The notes: generated by a model from the letters alone, not told the origin. 37,992 bases of DNA from Granulicatella adiacens (GCA_018364485.1 JAGZLX010000008.1:1-37992); one strand, 5' to 3'. Positions 1 through 8,585 are shown, numbered from the stretch's first letter. Numbers and translations are program-made.

Positions 1-54
1 AGAATCCAACAAAAATTGGACTACCTGTCTCCGGTTGAATACCGGAGACGGTAG
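1..54 (+). CDS. IS3-family transposase OrfB, C-terminal end (partial)
   Basis: The first 54 bases read in frame 1 as RIQQKLDYLSPVEYRRR followed by TAG. This is the typical end of IS3-family (IS150-like) OrfB integrases, where a Q-K-L-x-x-L-S-P-x-E-Y/F motif closes the rve integrase domain. The protein would catalyse cut-and-paste or circle-mediated transposition. Only the last 17 residues are in the window, so the catalytic DDE residues cannot be checked. The G+C-rich dyad at 22-54 is inside this coding end. Family assignment rests on the short tail plus the terminal repeat just downstream. Confidence 0.75.
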   Translation, partial: RIQQKLDYLSPVEYRRR

Positions 55-100
55 CCCTAGGGTGTTTTTATTAAATTCTCACTTTTTGGGGTCAGTCCCA
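1..100 (+). mobile_element. Right end of an IS3-family insertion sequence
   Basis: After the transposase stop at 54 comes a short AT-rich stretch and then ctttttggggtcagtccca (82-100). This matches the usual IS3/IS150-group terminal inverted repeat, which ends in ...GGGGTCAGT...CA. The element boundary is placed at the CA at 99-100; the exact base is inferred. The left end is outside the window. The element lies only 23 bp beyond the stop codon of the minus-strand TVP38 gene. Confidence 0.65.
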
Positions 101-123
101 ATTTCTCAAGGGTTTGTTTTTGC

Positions 124-750
124 TTATTGGAAGAATGCCCATACCCAGTCGATGATAAATCGTAGGCCGATTGTGTAGGCAGCAAGTGTAAATGGTTTAA
201 AGACTAAGATAATGATGATGAATTTCTTATAAGTCATCTTTGTTAAACCAGCAAGCATACATAAGAAGTCATCCGGTGAAACGGGGAAGAACATCATGAA
301 TGCAAAGAAGTAGTCGAACCATTGTCCTTTATCTAACCAACTGATATAGCGATTATACGTATGTTCGCTAACCATTGATTTTACGAATTGCTGACCATAT
401 TGTCTTGCAAGATAGAAGGCAATGATGGATCCAATCACAATACCGATGTAGTTATAAATGTTTCCAACCCAGTTTCCGTAAATATAAACACCAGCAATAC
501 TAGTAAGCGCTCCTGGAATGATTGGAACAACAGTTTGTAAAATCTGTAAAAAGATAAAGATTGGTGGTCCCCAAATTCCCGCTTGAAGCATATAGGAAGA
601 TAGCGTCTCTTGTGATGTGAAGAGGCCTTTTTGCCATGCCCAAATGATAAAGACGACTGTCGCAATTGCTCCGAGAATTGAAGCAATGTTCATGACTTTT
701 TGAGCCGTAGGGGAAAGAGGTTTTCCTTGTTTAATTTCTTCTGTAGTCAT
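124..750 (-). CDS. TVP38/TMEM64 (VTT/DedA-like) family membrane protein
   Basis: A 208-residue integral membrane protein with about five hydrophobic segments: residues about 23-45, 55-80, 95-115 (GIVIGSIIAFYLARQYG), 145-170 and 175-200. The glycine/arginine-bearing re-entrant region IGSIIAFYLARQYGQQFV and the later FFPVSPDDFLCMLAGLTKM are typical of VTT-domain proteins, several of which act as lipid scramblases or undecaprenyl-phosphate/phospholipid translocators; the substrate here is unknown. A ribosome site AAAGGAG lies before the ATG. The gene starts 11 bp after the stop of the upstream glycosyltransferase, so the two are almost certainly one operon. This pairing suggests a role in membrane glycolipid handling (inference). 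Confidence 0.85.
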   Translation of the reverse strand: MTTEEIKQGKPLSPTAQKVMNIASILGAIATVVFIIWAWQKGLFTSQETLSSYMLQAGIWGPPIFIFLQILQTVVPIIPGALTSIAGVYIYGNWVGNIYNYIGIVIGSIIAFYLARQYGQQFVKSMVSEHTYNRYISWLDKGQWFDYFFAFMMFFPVSPDDFLCMLAGLTKMTYKKFIIIILVFKPFTLAAYTIGLRFIIDWVWAFFQ

Positions 751-761
751 TATTTCTCCTT

Positions 762-1796
762 TTATGATAACAAGTTTCTTTCTGTTGCAACTTTATCATA
801 AAATTGTTGCCACTGTTCTAGAATACTTTCTTTTGAATAGAATTGTTCGCCGCGTTTTGAACCTTCGCAGGCTTTTGCGTAATAATCAGCGTCTTCTTTT
901 AGTTTTGTTAATTCGTCTTTAAACGTTTGTTGACTATTTGCTTTTAAGTAGTAGTCAAATAAAATTGGTTTGTACTCTGGTAAGTCTCGTAATAGGAGAG
1001 GGATGTTTGCGTTCATTGATTCTAAAATCGTCATTGGGAATAATTCCTCAAATGACAATTGAAGCATCACATCACCCATATTAAAGAACTCATTCATACG
1101 GTCACGTTCAACAAGTCCCAGGAAGTGAACATTATCTGGAAGATCATCCATGTGTTCCATAATTTCCTTACGGCCTTCAGAAATCCCTTTAAAGGCGAAG
1201 TTACCAGCCCAAACAAATTGGATATCTGGCATTTTAGTAGCTAGGTCGATAAACTCAAGAACGCCTTTACGCATTTGAAGCTGACCAGCAGAGACAACGG
1301 TAAATTTGTCTGGATCTAATCCGAATTTCTTACGTAAGTCTGCTTTGGATTGGTCTGTAATTTTATAGAACGTTTCGCGAGATACGAAGTTTGGAATGTA
1401 CGTAACTTTAGAACGATCGACCCCATACTTTTCTAAATCATCAATAAAACGAGGATTTACAGTTACTAAATAGTCTGCTTGTTTATAAAATGATAAAACA
1501 TATTTATAGAATAACTCTTTAATTGGTTTTGGAAGAGAAATACTTTTTTCTAATGTTTCTGGTAAAAAGTGAACGGACGCAATTGTCGGTTGCTTTTTAT
1601 TGTTTAAAAAGGATTTGAAAAGAAAATCTGGATTAATGGTATGGATATGGTTAATGTCAGCAATTTTAAGCTGATTCACAACTACTTTATAGCCTTTTAA
1701 TCCTTCAGTTACAAGGTTTATTTGTTCCTCTGTAGCAGACATAACTCCTTGGCCTTTTACGCTGTCTGCACGAGTTAGCATATTAATTGTAAGCAT
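762..1796 (-). CDS. GT4-family glycosyltransferase, candidate glycolipid synthase
   Basis: This 344-residue protein has the GT-B layout: a diverged N-terminal half (HIHTINPDFLF about residue 51) and a C-terminal donor-binding half with FTVVSAGQLQMRKGVLEFI (about 165-183) and the retaining GT4 E-x7-E motif in EELFPMTILE (about 256-265). No membrane segment or signal peptide is visible, so it probably acts at the inner membrane face. In lactic acid bacteria, GT4 enzymes beside a TVP38 gene resemble the diacylglycerol glucosyl/galactosyl transferases (CpoA, BgsA, LafB type) that make the lipoteichoic acid glycolipid anchor. That specificity is inferred from gene context and general similarity. 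Start ATG 1796 is preceded by AAGGAG. Confidence 0.8.
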   Translation of the reverse strand: MLTINMLTRADSVKGQGVMSATEEQINLVTEGLKGYKVVVNQLKIADINHIHTINPDFLFKSFLNNKKQPTIASVHFLPETLEKSISLPKPIKELFYKYVLSFYKQADYLVTVNPRFIDDLEKYGVDRSKVTYIPNFVSRETFYKITDQSKADLRKKFGLDPDKFTVVSAGQLQMRKGVLEFIDLATKMPDIQFVWAGNFAFKGISEGRKEIMEHMDDLPDNVHFLGLVERDRMNEFFNMGDVMLQLSFEELFPMTILESMNANIPLLLRDLPEYKPILFDYYLKANSQQTFKDELTKLKEDADYYAKACEGSKRGEQFYSKESILEQWQQFYDKVATERNLLS

Positions 1797-1826
1797 AGTA
1801 TCTCCTTATAAGTGTAATTCATTGCT

Positions 1827-1855
1827 ATTTTACCATGAAATCGCTCATTTGGAAA
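1827..1855 (-). promoter_or_regulatory. Promoter of the glycosyltransferase-TVP38 operon
   Basis: On the minus strand, -35 TTTCCA (1850-1855) and -10 TAAAAT (1827-1832) are separated by 17 bp, with an extended TGG directly before the -10. It is placed about 30 bp upstream of the start codon. Confidence 0.55.
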
Positions 1856-1889
1856 ATAGGTTCCTAATCTTTGGATAAATTTAATGTTT

Positions 1890-1918
1890 TTGCCTTCTTG
1901 GATGAATTTTTGTATACT
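1890..1918 (+). promoter_or_regulatory. Sigma-A-type promoter of the small gene at 1947
   Basis: TTGCCT (1890-1895), 17 bp spacer, TATACT (1913-1918). Transcription would start near 1925. This excludes the in-frame upstream ATG at 1884 as the translation start of the next gene. Confidence 0.7.
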
Positions 1919-1946
1919 AAACAAGAAGAAAGAAACGAGGTCATTT

Positions 1947-2282
1947 ATGAAAAGAGCGAAAAAGTCAAACCGAAAATCTAAAGATGAAGAAATGACATTG
2001 GTAGACTGCTATTATATTCCAACAGTGATTGCAGAGCAGTTTCGCTTACTTAGAGAGCACTGTGCACTTGAAGTTGAAAAGGAATTGGCGGAATTATTTC
2101 CAAAAGTGACAAGAGAATCTAGAGAAGATGTTGGAGAAGTTGTCGTTTCTTATGATGGAGATGGAGTTTTGACGTGTGAAGTCACATTAAGTCCTGTTGA
2201 AGTATCAAAATTAGAAAAGGAAATTTCAGCAGATCGTCTAAAGAAATACATTGAATCCAAAATTATTAATAAAGAATCATAA
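1947..2282 (+). CDS. Small hypothetical protein (111 aa)
   Basis: Product unrecognised. The 111-residue protein starts with a basic segment (MKRAKKSNRKSK) and continues with an acidic helical body: EQFRLLREHCALEVEKELAELFPK, then a beta-like stretch EVVVSYDGDGVLTCEVTLSP, and ends in a charged helix. No signal peptide or membrane segment is seen, so it is probably cytosolic. The frame is open upstream to 1884, but that ATG lies upstream of a good promoter at 1890-1918, so ATG 1947, preceded by ACGAGG, is chosen. The gene is monocistronic, with its own promoter and a strong terminator immediately after the stop codon. Confidence 0.65.
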   Translation: MKRAKKSNRKSKDEEMTLVDCYYIPTVIAEQFRLLREHCALEVEKELAELFPKVTRESREDVGEVVVSYDGDGVLTCEVTLSPVEVSKLEKEISADRLKKYIESKIINKES

Positions 2283-2313
2283 ACTGGACAATTGTCCAGT
2301 TTATTTTGTTTTT
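2281..2313 (+). terminator. Rho-independent terminator
   Basis: Ten-base perfect arms AAACTGGACA / TGTCCAGTTT (2281-2290 and 2293-2302) followed by a T-rich tail. The hairpin begins within the stop codon of the 111-residue gene. Confidence 0.85.
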
Positions 2314-2325
2314 AAAGCCGATATT

Positions 2326-2355
2326 TTAGAAAGGGTCTATTAGTTTTGGTACAAT
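2326..2355 (+). promoter_or_regulatory. Probable promoter of the alcohol dehydrogenase gene
   Basis: -10 TACAAT (2350-2355) with a weak -35 TTAGAA (2326-2331, 18 bp spacer). It sits between the preceding terminator and the start codon at 2385; a GAGGTGA ribosome site follows at 2372-2378. Confidence 0.45.
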
Positions 2356-2384
2356 TAAAGTAAGAACTAACGAGGTGATTTGAA

Positions 2385-3563
2385 ATGACACATGAAATTC
2401 AAAATTTTACATTCCAAAATCCAACAAAGATTTTATTTGGAAGAAATCGTATTGAAGATATTGATAATGAAATTCCTAAAGACGCTAAAGTATTAGTTCT
2501 TTACGGGGGTGGTTCTGTTAAGAAAAACGGAGCATTTGACCGTGCTGTTAAAGCTTTAGGAAACCGTGAATGGGATGAGTTTTCGGGAATTGAAGCCAAT
2601 CCAACATTTGAAACATTAATGAAAGCTGTTGAGAAAGTTCGTGCGGAAAACTTCACTTATTTATTAGCTATAGGCGGCGGTTCTGTGATTGACGGGACTA
2701 AATTTGTTTCCGCAGCAAGTCTCTTTACAGAAGACCCTGTTGATTTATTCGGATGGGGTGTAGGTAAAGGGCTACCGGTCCAAGAAGTTGTTCCTTTTGG
2801 GACGATTCTTACACTTCCTGCAACGGGTTCAGAAATGAACGCAGGTGCGGTGATTACACTAGTTGAGAAAAAAGCAAAAGTAAGTTTCCGTGGACCAAAG
2901 ACATTCCCAGTATTTTCTGTATTAGAACCTGAATTGACCTATACATTACCAGTACGTCAATTGGTGAATGGGTTACTGGATACATTTATTCACGTGATGG
3001 AAAACTATTTAACATATCCAGTAGGAGCATTGCTTCAAGACCGTTATGCAGAAAGTATTTTGCAAACATTAATCGAAATTGCACCTCGGGTCATTGACAC
3101 AGATCATATTGATTACAATGACCGCGGAACATTTATGTGGTGTGCAACAAACGCATTAAACGGAACGATTAACCTAGGTGTACCAACAGACTGGTCTTCA
3201 CATGCATTAGGACATGAAATTACATTGAACCATGGAATTGACCATGGTCGTACATTATCGATTGTCCTTCCAGCAATGATGAAAGTAAGAAAACAGCAGA
3301 AATTTGATAAATTAGTACAATACGGAAAACGTGTGTGGAATTTATCTGGTAGCGATGAAGAAATTGTAGATGAGGCGATTGCTAAAACCGAAGAGTTCTT
3401 TAAATCGTTAGGAGCTCCAATTCGCTTTAGCGATGTAAATCTTGGTGAAGAGGTCTTACAAGCTTTAGTGGACGGTTTAACACGTCACAAGAAAGTGAAA
3501 TTATCTGAGCATGGTGATTTGACGCCAGAAGTAGCCATGGAAGTGTATAAAGTAGCGTTATAG
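2385..3563 (+). CDS. Iron-containing alcohol dehydrogenase (YqhD/butanol dehydrogenase-like)
   Basis: This 392-residue cytosolic enzyme of the group III metal-dependent alcohol dehydrogenase family reduces aldehydes to alcohols with NAD(P)H. Seen directly: an N-terminal nucleotide-binding half with LVLYGGGSVKKNGAFD (about 37-52) and LAIGGGSVIDGTKFV (about 94-108), and a C-terminal metal-binding half. Likely metal ligands are the D and H of LLDTFIHVMENYL and the histidines of HALGHEITLNHGIDHGR. The GGGSVKKNG segment resembles NADPH-dependent YqhD/BDH enzymes, so NADPH is the likelier cofactor. Full length for the family. No clear terminator separates it from the next gene 48 bp downstream. The physiological aldehyde is not known; NAD(P)+ regeneration during fermentation is inferred. 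Confidence 0.9.
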   Translation: MTHEIQNFTFQNPTKILFGRNRIEDIDNEIPKDAKVLVLYGGGSVKKNGAFDRAVKALGNREWDEFSGIEANPTFETLMKAVEKVRAENFTYLLAIGGGSVIDGTKFVSAASLFTEDPVDLFGWGVGKGLPVQEVVPFGTILTLPATGSEMNAGAVITLVEKKAKVSFRGPKTFPVFSVLEPELTYTLPVRQLVNGLLDTFIHVMENYLTYPVGALLQDRYAESILQTLIEIAPRVIDTDHIDYNDRGTFMWCATNALNGTINLGVPTDWSSHALGHEITLNHGIDHGRTLSIVLPAMMKVRKQQKFDKLVQYGKRVWNLSGSDEEIVDEAIAKTEEFFKSLGAPIRFSDVNLGEEVLQALVDGLTRHKKVKLSEHGDLTPEVAMEVYKVAL

Positions 3564-3611
3564 TTTTATAGGATAGGTGTTTTGTGTTTCTAACCGTAGG
3601 AGGGGATAGAA

Positions 3612-5111
3612 ATGGGTAAGCAGTCCATCTACGAAGAATTTCTTCGAAATAGAAAGAGGGTTCCAAAAATTCCGTATTCATTCATGAAAGATGCCGTGGA
3701 TGGGAAGGGAGAGTTCTTTGCCTTTGCACTTGGAAAACGAGTGAAGAGTCAAGATCGATTACCGCAATTCTATCATGCGATGACAAAACTACTGAATCCT
3801 AATGAGGAAGTATGCGAAGGAATCCTAAAGTTTGATATCCCTGTCATTTACTGGATAGAACCTCTACTTATCTACTGGAAGCAGTTTGTCAACCAGTTAT
3901 CCAGCGAAATGAAAGACTTTATGTGTGACCGATTAACAGTGTTGCTTGAAGAGACTACAATAAAAGAAGAATTCAGATTAGTGTTAATGCTATTAGTATT
4001 CTTTGATAATGAAATCACTCAGCGGAAGATTCAATACTTTGAGAAACATAGTGCGTATACTTTTTATATCGTGTTTGCAAAATCTTATTGCATTCATGAG
4101 AGTCAGTGGAGAGAGTATCTAGAAAAACTCGAGCCCTCACTTAGTGGATATGGACGCTTATATTACTTATTCTTCTATCCAATCAGAACGAAAGCAGATG
4201 CCTTTTATTTACTGAATGTGATGATGAAACAAGTCAGCATGAGACCTATTGCTGCCAAAAGTTGTATGTATCATCCAAAATTACTTCGTGTGATTATGGC
4301 TCATGAAATGACTCCGGAGGTTGAACGCAATTATCAACTATGTGTGTTGCATGGAACGAGTGATGAACACTTTATTCAGTGGTTGCTTGAATCCATTTAT
4401 CCATTGTCATTTTTAACGAATAAGAATCGCAGTCTCACTATAGAATCGGTAGCACTATTATACCGAATGAAAGAATGTTTAGAATTAGAACTATCCACTT
4501 GCACAGATGTGGAATCGGAAGAGTTTCATCAATACCATTATTTAAAAGGTCTTGTGGATAAAGTCATTTGGTCGTCGCAGGCAAAAGTTGAATCCTTAAT
4601 AGAGGCTTCGTTGAAAGAAACTAAACGTGATGATGCCATCATTTTATTTGTACTAAGCAAAACGAATAGTAAACTACGATTTTCACAGTTCAATAAACTG
4701 TTAGAAAAAGATCCATTATCGCTAACGGCATTAGAGTACATTGAAAAATCAACTTCGAAAGTCTTTATCGAAGGTACGATTGATTACATAAAAGGTGTTG
4801 TAAGACCTGAAGTTTATGACTATATGAAGCAACATTCGACTTTGGTTTTACCTCCTCAATTCTTTGCACTTTCGAAATGGCATGAAGTCATTTTGAATAA
4901 GATGATTGAGTTTCAACTCATCGATTACGACTATATTTGGCAAGTGCTTCATTTTCCAGATCATCTGGTGCGTTTGAAAGTGATAGAATTATTAAAAACA
5001 CTAAAACTATTGAGTAAAAAAGAGGTGCGATTATTCTTATATCCTGTATATAAGGATGAAATGGACCGTGAATTAAAAGATGAATTCGAAAAAATTGTAT
5101 GGCAACGATAA
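3612..5111 (+). CDS. Hypothetical protein, 499 aa, helical, upstream of uvrC
   Basis: I do not recognise this protein. It is 499 residues, rich in charged and aromatic residues, with no signal peptide and no convincing membrane segment. The sequence looks like a series of amphipathic helices throughout; its end (IWQVLHFPDHLVRLKVIELL, then KTLKLLSKKEVRLFL) resembles HEAT-like helical-pair packing, which suggests an alpha-solenoid scaffold (inference). No catalytic motif is visible. A strong AGGAGGGG site precedes ATG 3612. It lies 48 bp after the alcohol dehydrogenase and 20 bp before uvrC with no terminator on either side, so co-transcription with uvrC is likely. Codon use resembles its neighbours, giving no sign of recent transfer. 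Confidence 0.75.
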   Translation: MGKQSIYEEFLRNRKRVPKIPYSFMKDAVDGKGEFFAFALGKRVKSQDRLPQFYHAMTKLLNPNEEVCEGILKFDIPVIYWIEPLLIYWKQFVNQLSSEMKDFMCDRLTVLLEETTIKEEFRLVLMLLVFFDNEITQRKIQYFEKHSAYTFYIVFAKSYCIHESQWREYLEKLEPSLSGYGRLYYLFFYPIRTKADAFYLLNVMMKQVSMRPIAAKSCMYHPKLLRVIMAHEMTPEVERNYQLCVLHGTSDEHFIQWLLESIYPLSFLTNKNRSLTIESVALLYRMKECLELELSTCTDVESEEFHQYHYLKGLVDKVIWSSQAKVESLIEASLKETKRDDAIILFVLSKTNSKLRFSQFNKLLEKDPLSLTALEYIEKSTSKVFIEGTIDYIKGVVRPEVYDYMKQHSTLVLPPQFFALSKWHEVILNKMIEFQLIDYDYIWQVLHFPDHLVRLKVIELLKTLKLLSKKEVRLFLYPVYKDEMDRELKDEFEKIVWQR

Positions 5112-5131
5112 TGTTTAGAAAGGAAGATTAA

Positions 5132-6907
5132 ATGGCAAGTGAATTAATCGAAAGTAAATTAAAAAATCTTCCTGATTTACCAGGTTGTTATATTATGCGA
5201 AATGCAAACGACGATATTATTTATATTGGAAAAGCCAAAAATCTAAAAAATCGTGTTCGCTCTTATTTTAGAGGTGCCCACGATACAAAAACTGAGAAAT
5301 TAGTGAGCGAGATTCACCATTTTGAGTATATTGTTACAAAGACCAATAAAGAGTCTCTCTTACTTGAAATTAATTTGATTAAAAAATATCAACCACACTA
5401 CAATATAAAGTTAAAACAAGGGACGATGTATCCTTATTTAAAAATTACATTTGAGAAAGACCCACAACTCGTGATTTCTCATAAGGTAGAAAAGGATGGG
5501 GGCATTTACTTTGGGCCTTATCCAAATGTCACTGCAGCAACAGGAACGCAGCAACTCATCCAGAAAATCTATCCACTTCGAAAATGTGGGAAGAATGAAA
5601 CACGAGCTTGTTTCTACTACCATCTGGGGCAATGTATTGGTTGTTGTGACCATGAAGTTTCAAAAGAAGAGTATGATGCGCAAATCAAGAAAATCCAACG
5701 ATTCTTAAACGGAGATGTGAAGACGATTAAAGATGACTTGACTTCGAAGATGAATGAAGCTTCCGAAAGACTCGATTTTGAAAAAGCAATGGATTATCGT
5801 GATCAAATTAAGTACATCGAAGCAACCGTCGAAAAACAAAATATTATGAATGCGGACTTTACAAATCGTGATGTGTTCTCTTATGTTGTTGATCGTGGAT
5901 GGATTTCAATCCAAGTCTTCTTACTCAGACAGTCGACGATTATTAAACGAGAAGCAGCGATGTTTCCAATTTATGACCAGGTAGAGGACGAAGTCATGTC
6001 CTTTATCATTCAGTTCTATGAAGACCAAAACCATATTCTTCCAAAAGAAATCTTGGTTCCAGAAGCGATTGATCAAGAACTATTATCAGAAACGCTTGGT
6101 GTGAAGGTGATGACACCAAAACGTGGCTCTAAGAAACGAATGTTAGACCTTGCTACTCAAAATAGTGAGATTTCATTAAATGAGAAGTTCAGAAGAGAAG
6201 AGCAAAGTCAGTTGAAGACAAAAGGTGCACTGGAAGAACTCTCAGAAGCATTAGGGTTAGAGAAGGTATCGGTTATTGAATCGTTTGACCACTCGAATAT
6301 TCAAGGAACCAATCCAGTATCTGCGATGGTAGTTTTTAAGGATGGAAAACCAGACAGGAAGAATTACCGTAAGTTTAAAGTGAAGACTGTTGTAGGAAGT
6401 CACGAATTTGCGACGACACAAGAAGTTATTCGTAGACGCTATTCAAGATTACTAAGAGAAGGAGCTAGACTTCCAGATTTAATCTTAATGGATGGTGGTA
6501 AAATCCAAATGAGAGCTGCCATTGAAGTTTTAGAAGATGAATTAGGTCTAGAGATCCCTGTATGTGGAATGGTAAAAAATGAAAAACATAAAACCGCTAC
6601 ATTACTCTATGGTGAAGACTATAAGGAAATCGATTTAGATAGAAAAGGGCAAGCGTTCCAACTGATTCAACGTGTGCAGGAGGAAGTTCACCGATTTGCG
6701 ATTACATTTCATAGACAAGTGCGAAGTAAAAATACATTTGCGTCAAAATTGGAAATGATTGATGGTGTTGGCCCGCAAACAAGAAAGAAACTATTGCGTC
6801 ATTTTAAAACGATAACAGCAATGAAACAAACTAGTCTTGAGGAGCTACAAACTATCGGAATTTCCGAAAGAGTAGCCAGAAATATTCTTGAAGAACTAGG
6901 TAAATAA
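5132..6907 (+). CDS. uvrC: Excinuclease ABC subunit C
   Basis: This 591-residue nuclease makes the 3' and 5' incisions flanking a DNA lesion in UvrABC nucleotide excision repair. Visible domains: N-terminal GIY-YIG endonuclease (G18-C-Y20, Y31-I-G33, R41); a cysteine-containing linker CGKNETRACFYYHLGQCIGCC (about 149-169, four or more cysteines, consistent with the Fe-S cluster found in many UvrC proteins); a UVR/UvrB-binding helical motif at about 200-236; the RNase H-like C-terminal nuclease with ESFDHSNIQGTNPVSAMVVF; and a terminal helix-hairpin-helix pair (MIDGVGPQTRKKLLRHF ... GISERVARNILEEL). Full length for the family. Ribosome site AGAAAGGAAG precedes ATG 5132. A strong terminator follows. 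Confidence 0.97.
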   Translation: MASELIESKLKNLPDLPGCYIMRNANDDIIYIGKAKNLKNRVRSYFRGAHDTKTEKLVSEIHHFEYIVTKTNKESLLLEINLIKKYQPHYNIKLKQGTMYPYLKITFEKDPQLVISHKVEKDGGIYFGPYPNVTAATGTQQLIQKIYPLRKCGKNETRACFYYHLGQCIGCCDHEVSKEEYDAQIKKIQRFLNGDVKTIKDDLTSKMNEASERLDFEKAMDYRDQIKYIEATVEKQNIMNADFTNRDVFSYVVDRGWISIQVFLLRQSTIIKREAAMFPIYDQVEDEVMSFIIQFYEDQNHILPKEILVPEAIDQELLSETLGVKVMTPKRGSKKRMLDLATQNSEISLNEKFRREEQSQLKTKGALEELSEALGLEKVSVIESFDHSNIQGTNPVSAMVVFKDGKPDRKNYRKFKVKTVVGSHEFATTQEVIRRRYSRLLREGARLPDLILMDGGKIQMRAAIEVLEDELGLEIPVCGMVKNEKHKTATLLYGEDYKEIDLDRKGQAFQLIQRVQEEVHRFAITFHRQVRSKNTFASKLEMIDGVGPQTRKKLLRHFKTITAMKQTSLEELQTIGISERVARNILEELGK

Positions 6908-6923
6908 CTATATATTATTTCAG

Positions 6924-6967
6924 AATGAAACAGGTTGTAAAATCTGTTTCATTTTTATTTTGTTTTT
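6924..6967 (+). terminator. Terminator of the uvrC transcript
   Basis: Perfect 10-bp arms AATGAAACAG (6924-6933) and CTGTTTCATT (6944-6953) with a 10-base loop and a long T-rich tail. Confidence 0.85.
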
Positions 6968-6980
6968 CAAGCTTTATTCA

Positions 6981-7009
6981 TTGTGTTTTAATGGTGAGTA
7001 TGGTATCGT
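6981..7009 (+). promoter_or_regulatory. Possible promoter of the ABC transporter genes
   Basis: TTGTGT (6981-6986), 17 bp, TATCGT (7004-7009) with an extended TGG before the -10. Neither hexamer is consensus; this is the best candidate between the uvrC terminator and the start at 7049. Confidence 0.35.
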
Positions 7010-7048
7010 TCACTATGTTGAAAAAATAAACAAAAGGTGGTTAAACCA

Positions 7049-7924
7049 ATGAAAAAATGGATGAAAGCTGGTTTCGTTGCTGTGGCTACATTATTAGCAG
7101 CATGCGGAGCAAACACAACTAAAACACAAGAAACAACTGTATCAGTTTCAGAAGCGCAAGCGAACTGGGACAAAATTGTTGAATCGGGTGTCATTAAAGT
7201 ATCAACTGCAGGTACTTTATATCCACAATCATTCCATAATGATAAAAACGAATTAACTGGTTACGATGTGGAAATTATGAAGGAAGTTGCGAAACGCTTA
7301 AACCTTAAAGTTGAATTTACTGAAATGGGTGTTGACGGAATGTTAACAGCTTTAGACAGTGGTATGACAGATATCGCAAACTACTCAATTGAAGAAGGTG
7401 CGAAAAACTTTGACGCATACTTACATACTACACCTCATAAATACTCATTTACATCAATGGTTGTTCGTGGAAGCGACAATTCAGGAATTCATTCTTGGGA
7501 AGATGTAAAAGGTAAAAAAGCTGCAGGTGCTGCAAGTACAAACTACATGAAGATTGCTAAAAAACTTGGTGCTGAATTAGTCGTATATGACAACGTAACA
7601 AATGACGTATATATGTCTGATTTAGTAAATGGTCGTACTGATGTAATTATCAACGATTACTACTTACAATCAATCGCCGTTGCTTTTGCTAAAGATAAAT
7701 ATGACATTAAGATTAACGAAGGCGTTTATGCAAACCCATATAGCGCAAGTTTCTCAATTTCATTAAACAACACTGTATTACGTGATAAGTTCAATGAAGC
7801 AATGGACGCGATGAAGAAAGACGGAACATTGAAAAAAATCTCTGAACAATTCTTCGCTGGTCAAGACGTAACTGAACCTAAAGATTTCAAAACAGAAAAA
7901 ATCGATATTTCAGATGTAGACTAA
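7049..7924 (+). CDS. Amino-acid ABC transporter substrate-binding lipoprotein
   Basis: This 291-residue lipoprotein has a basic N-terminus, a hydrophobic core and the lipobox LAAC with the lipidated cysteine at residue 19, so it is anchored to the outer face of the membrane. The mature part is a type 2 periplasmic-binding fold of the polar amino acid (HisJ/GlnH/cystine) family: VIKVSTAGTLYPQSFH, LTGYDVEIMKEVAKRL, MLTALDSGMTDIAN and LVNGRTDVIINDY. It should capture an amino acid and deliver it to the permease encoded 1 bp downstream; the ligand cannot be read from sequence. The frame has a GTG at 7037, but that overlaps the ribosome site AAAGGTGG (7034-7041), so ATG 7049 is the start. No ATPase gene is nearby. 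Confidence 0.9.
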   Translation: MKKWMKAGFVAVATLLAACGANTTKTQETTVSVSEAQANWDKIVESGVIKVSTAGTLYPQSFHNDKNELTGYDVEIMKEVAKRLNLKVEFTEMGVDGMLTALDSGMTDIANYSIEEGAKNFDAYLHTTPHKYSFTSMVVRGSDNSGIHSWEDVKGKKAAGAASTNYMKIAKKLGAELVVYDNVTNDVYMSDLVNGRTDVIINDYYLQSIAVAFAKDKYDIKINEGVYANPYSASFSISLNNTVLRDKFNEAMDAMKKDGTLKKISEQFFAGQDVTEPKDFKTEKIDISDVD

Positions 7925-7925
7925 T

Positions 7926-8585
7926 ATGTTAAATAAAATCTTTGATATTAATATTGCGATTAATAACTTTTGGTTTATTCTTAGTGGATTGGGATATACA
8001 TTAGGAGTCGCGTTAACGAGTTTTGTATTCGGAACGATTTTAGGATTTATCCTCGTATTAATGAGACGTTCTAGATTTCGTTTGCTTAGATGGATTGCGA
8101 CATTTCATGTTTCCTTTATGCGCGGAACACCAACTTTAGTATTTTTATTCTTACTATATTTTGGATTACCATTTTTAAAAATAACGTTACCCGCTTTAGT
8201 CTGTGCCCTCCTTTGCTTTAGTATTGCAAGTAGTGCGTATATTTCTGAAGTGTTGCGTTCGGCAATGGATGCAGTCGATAATGGCCAATGGGAAGCAGCG
8301 ATGTCTCTTGGAATGAGTTATCGACAAACGTTGCAAAAGGTCATCGTTCCACAAGCATTTCGAATCGCCATTCCACCATTAAGTAATGTGTTACTGGATA
8401 TGATTAAGGGATCATCTCTTGTTGCGATGATTTCGCTACCTGACATTTTCCAAAATGCGAAAATTGTGGGTGGACGTGAACAAAACTATATGACGGTTTA
8501 TATTTTGGTGGCCATTATTTACTGGATTATCTGTTTGCTTTTCGAACAAGGACAACGATATTTAGAAAAGAAAATGGCACTTTAA
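7926..8585 (+). CDS. Amino-acid ABC transporter permease
   Basis: This 219-residue HisM/TcyB-type membrane protein has about five transmembrane helices. It carries the cytoplasmic EAA loop EAAMSLGMSYRQTLQKVIVP (about 119-138), which docks to the ATPase, and the N-terminal SFMRGTPTLVFLFLLYFGLP signature (about 62-81) of the polar amino acid permease family. The start is 1 bp after the stop of the binding-protein gene and has no obvious ribosome site, so translation is probably coupled. It is followed by a strong terminator, which ends the unit without an ATP-binding subunit. That subunit must be supplied from elsewhere or shared with another transporter (inference). Confidence 0.92.
   Translation: MLNKIFDINIAINNFWFILSGLGYTLGVALTSFVFGTILGFILVLMRRSRFRLLRWIATFHVSFMRGTPTLVFLFLLYFGLPFLKITLPALVCALLCFSIASSAYISEVLRSAMDAVDNGQWEAAMSLGMSYRQTLQKVIVPQAFRIAIPPLSNVLLDMIKGSSLVAMISLPDIFQNAKIVGGREQNYMTVYILVAIIYWIICLLFEQGQRYLEKKMAL

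Noticed and set aside
22..54. Hairpin at the left end as a terminator
   Set aside because: The bases are the coding end of a transposase and no T run follows directly.
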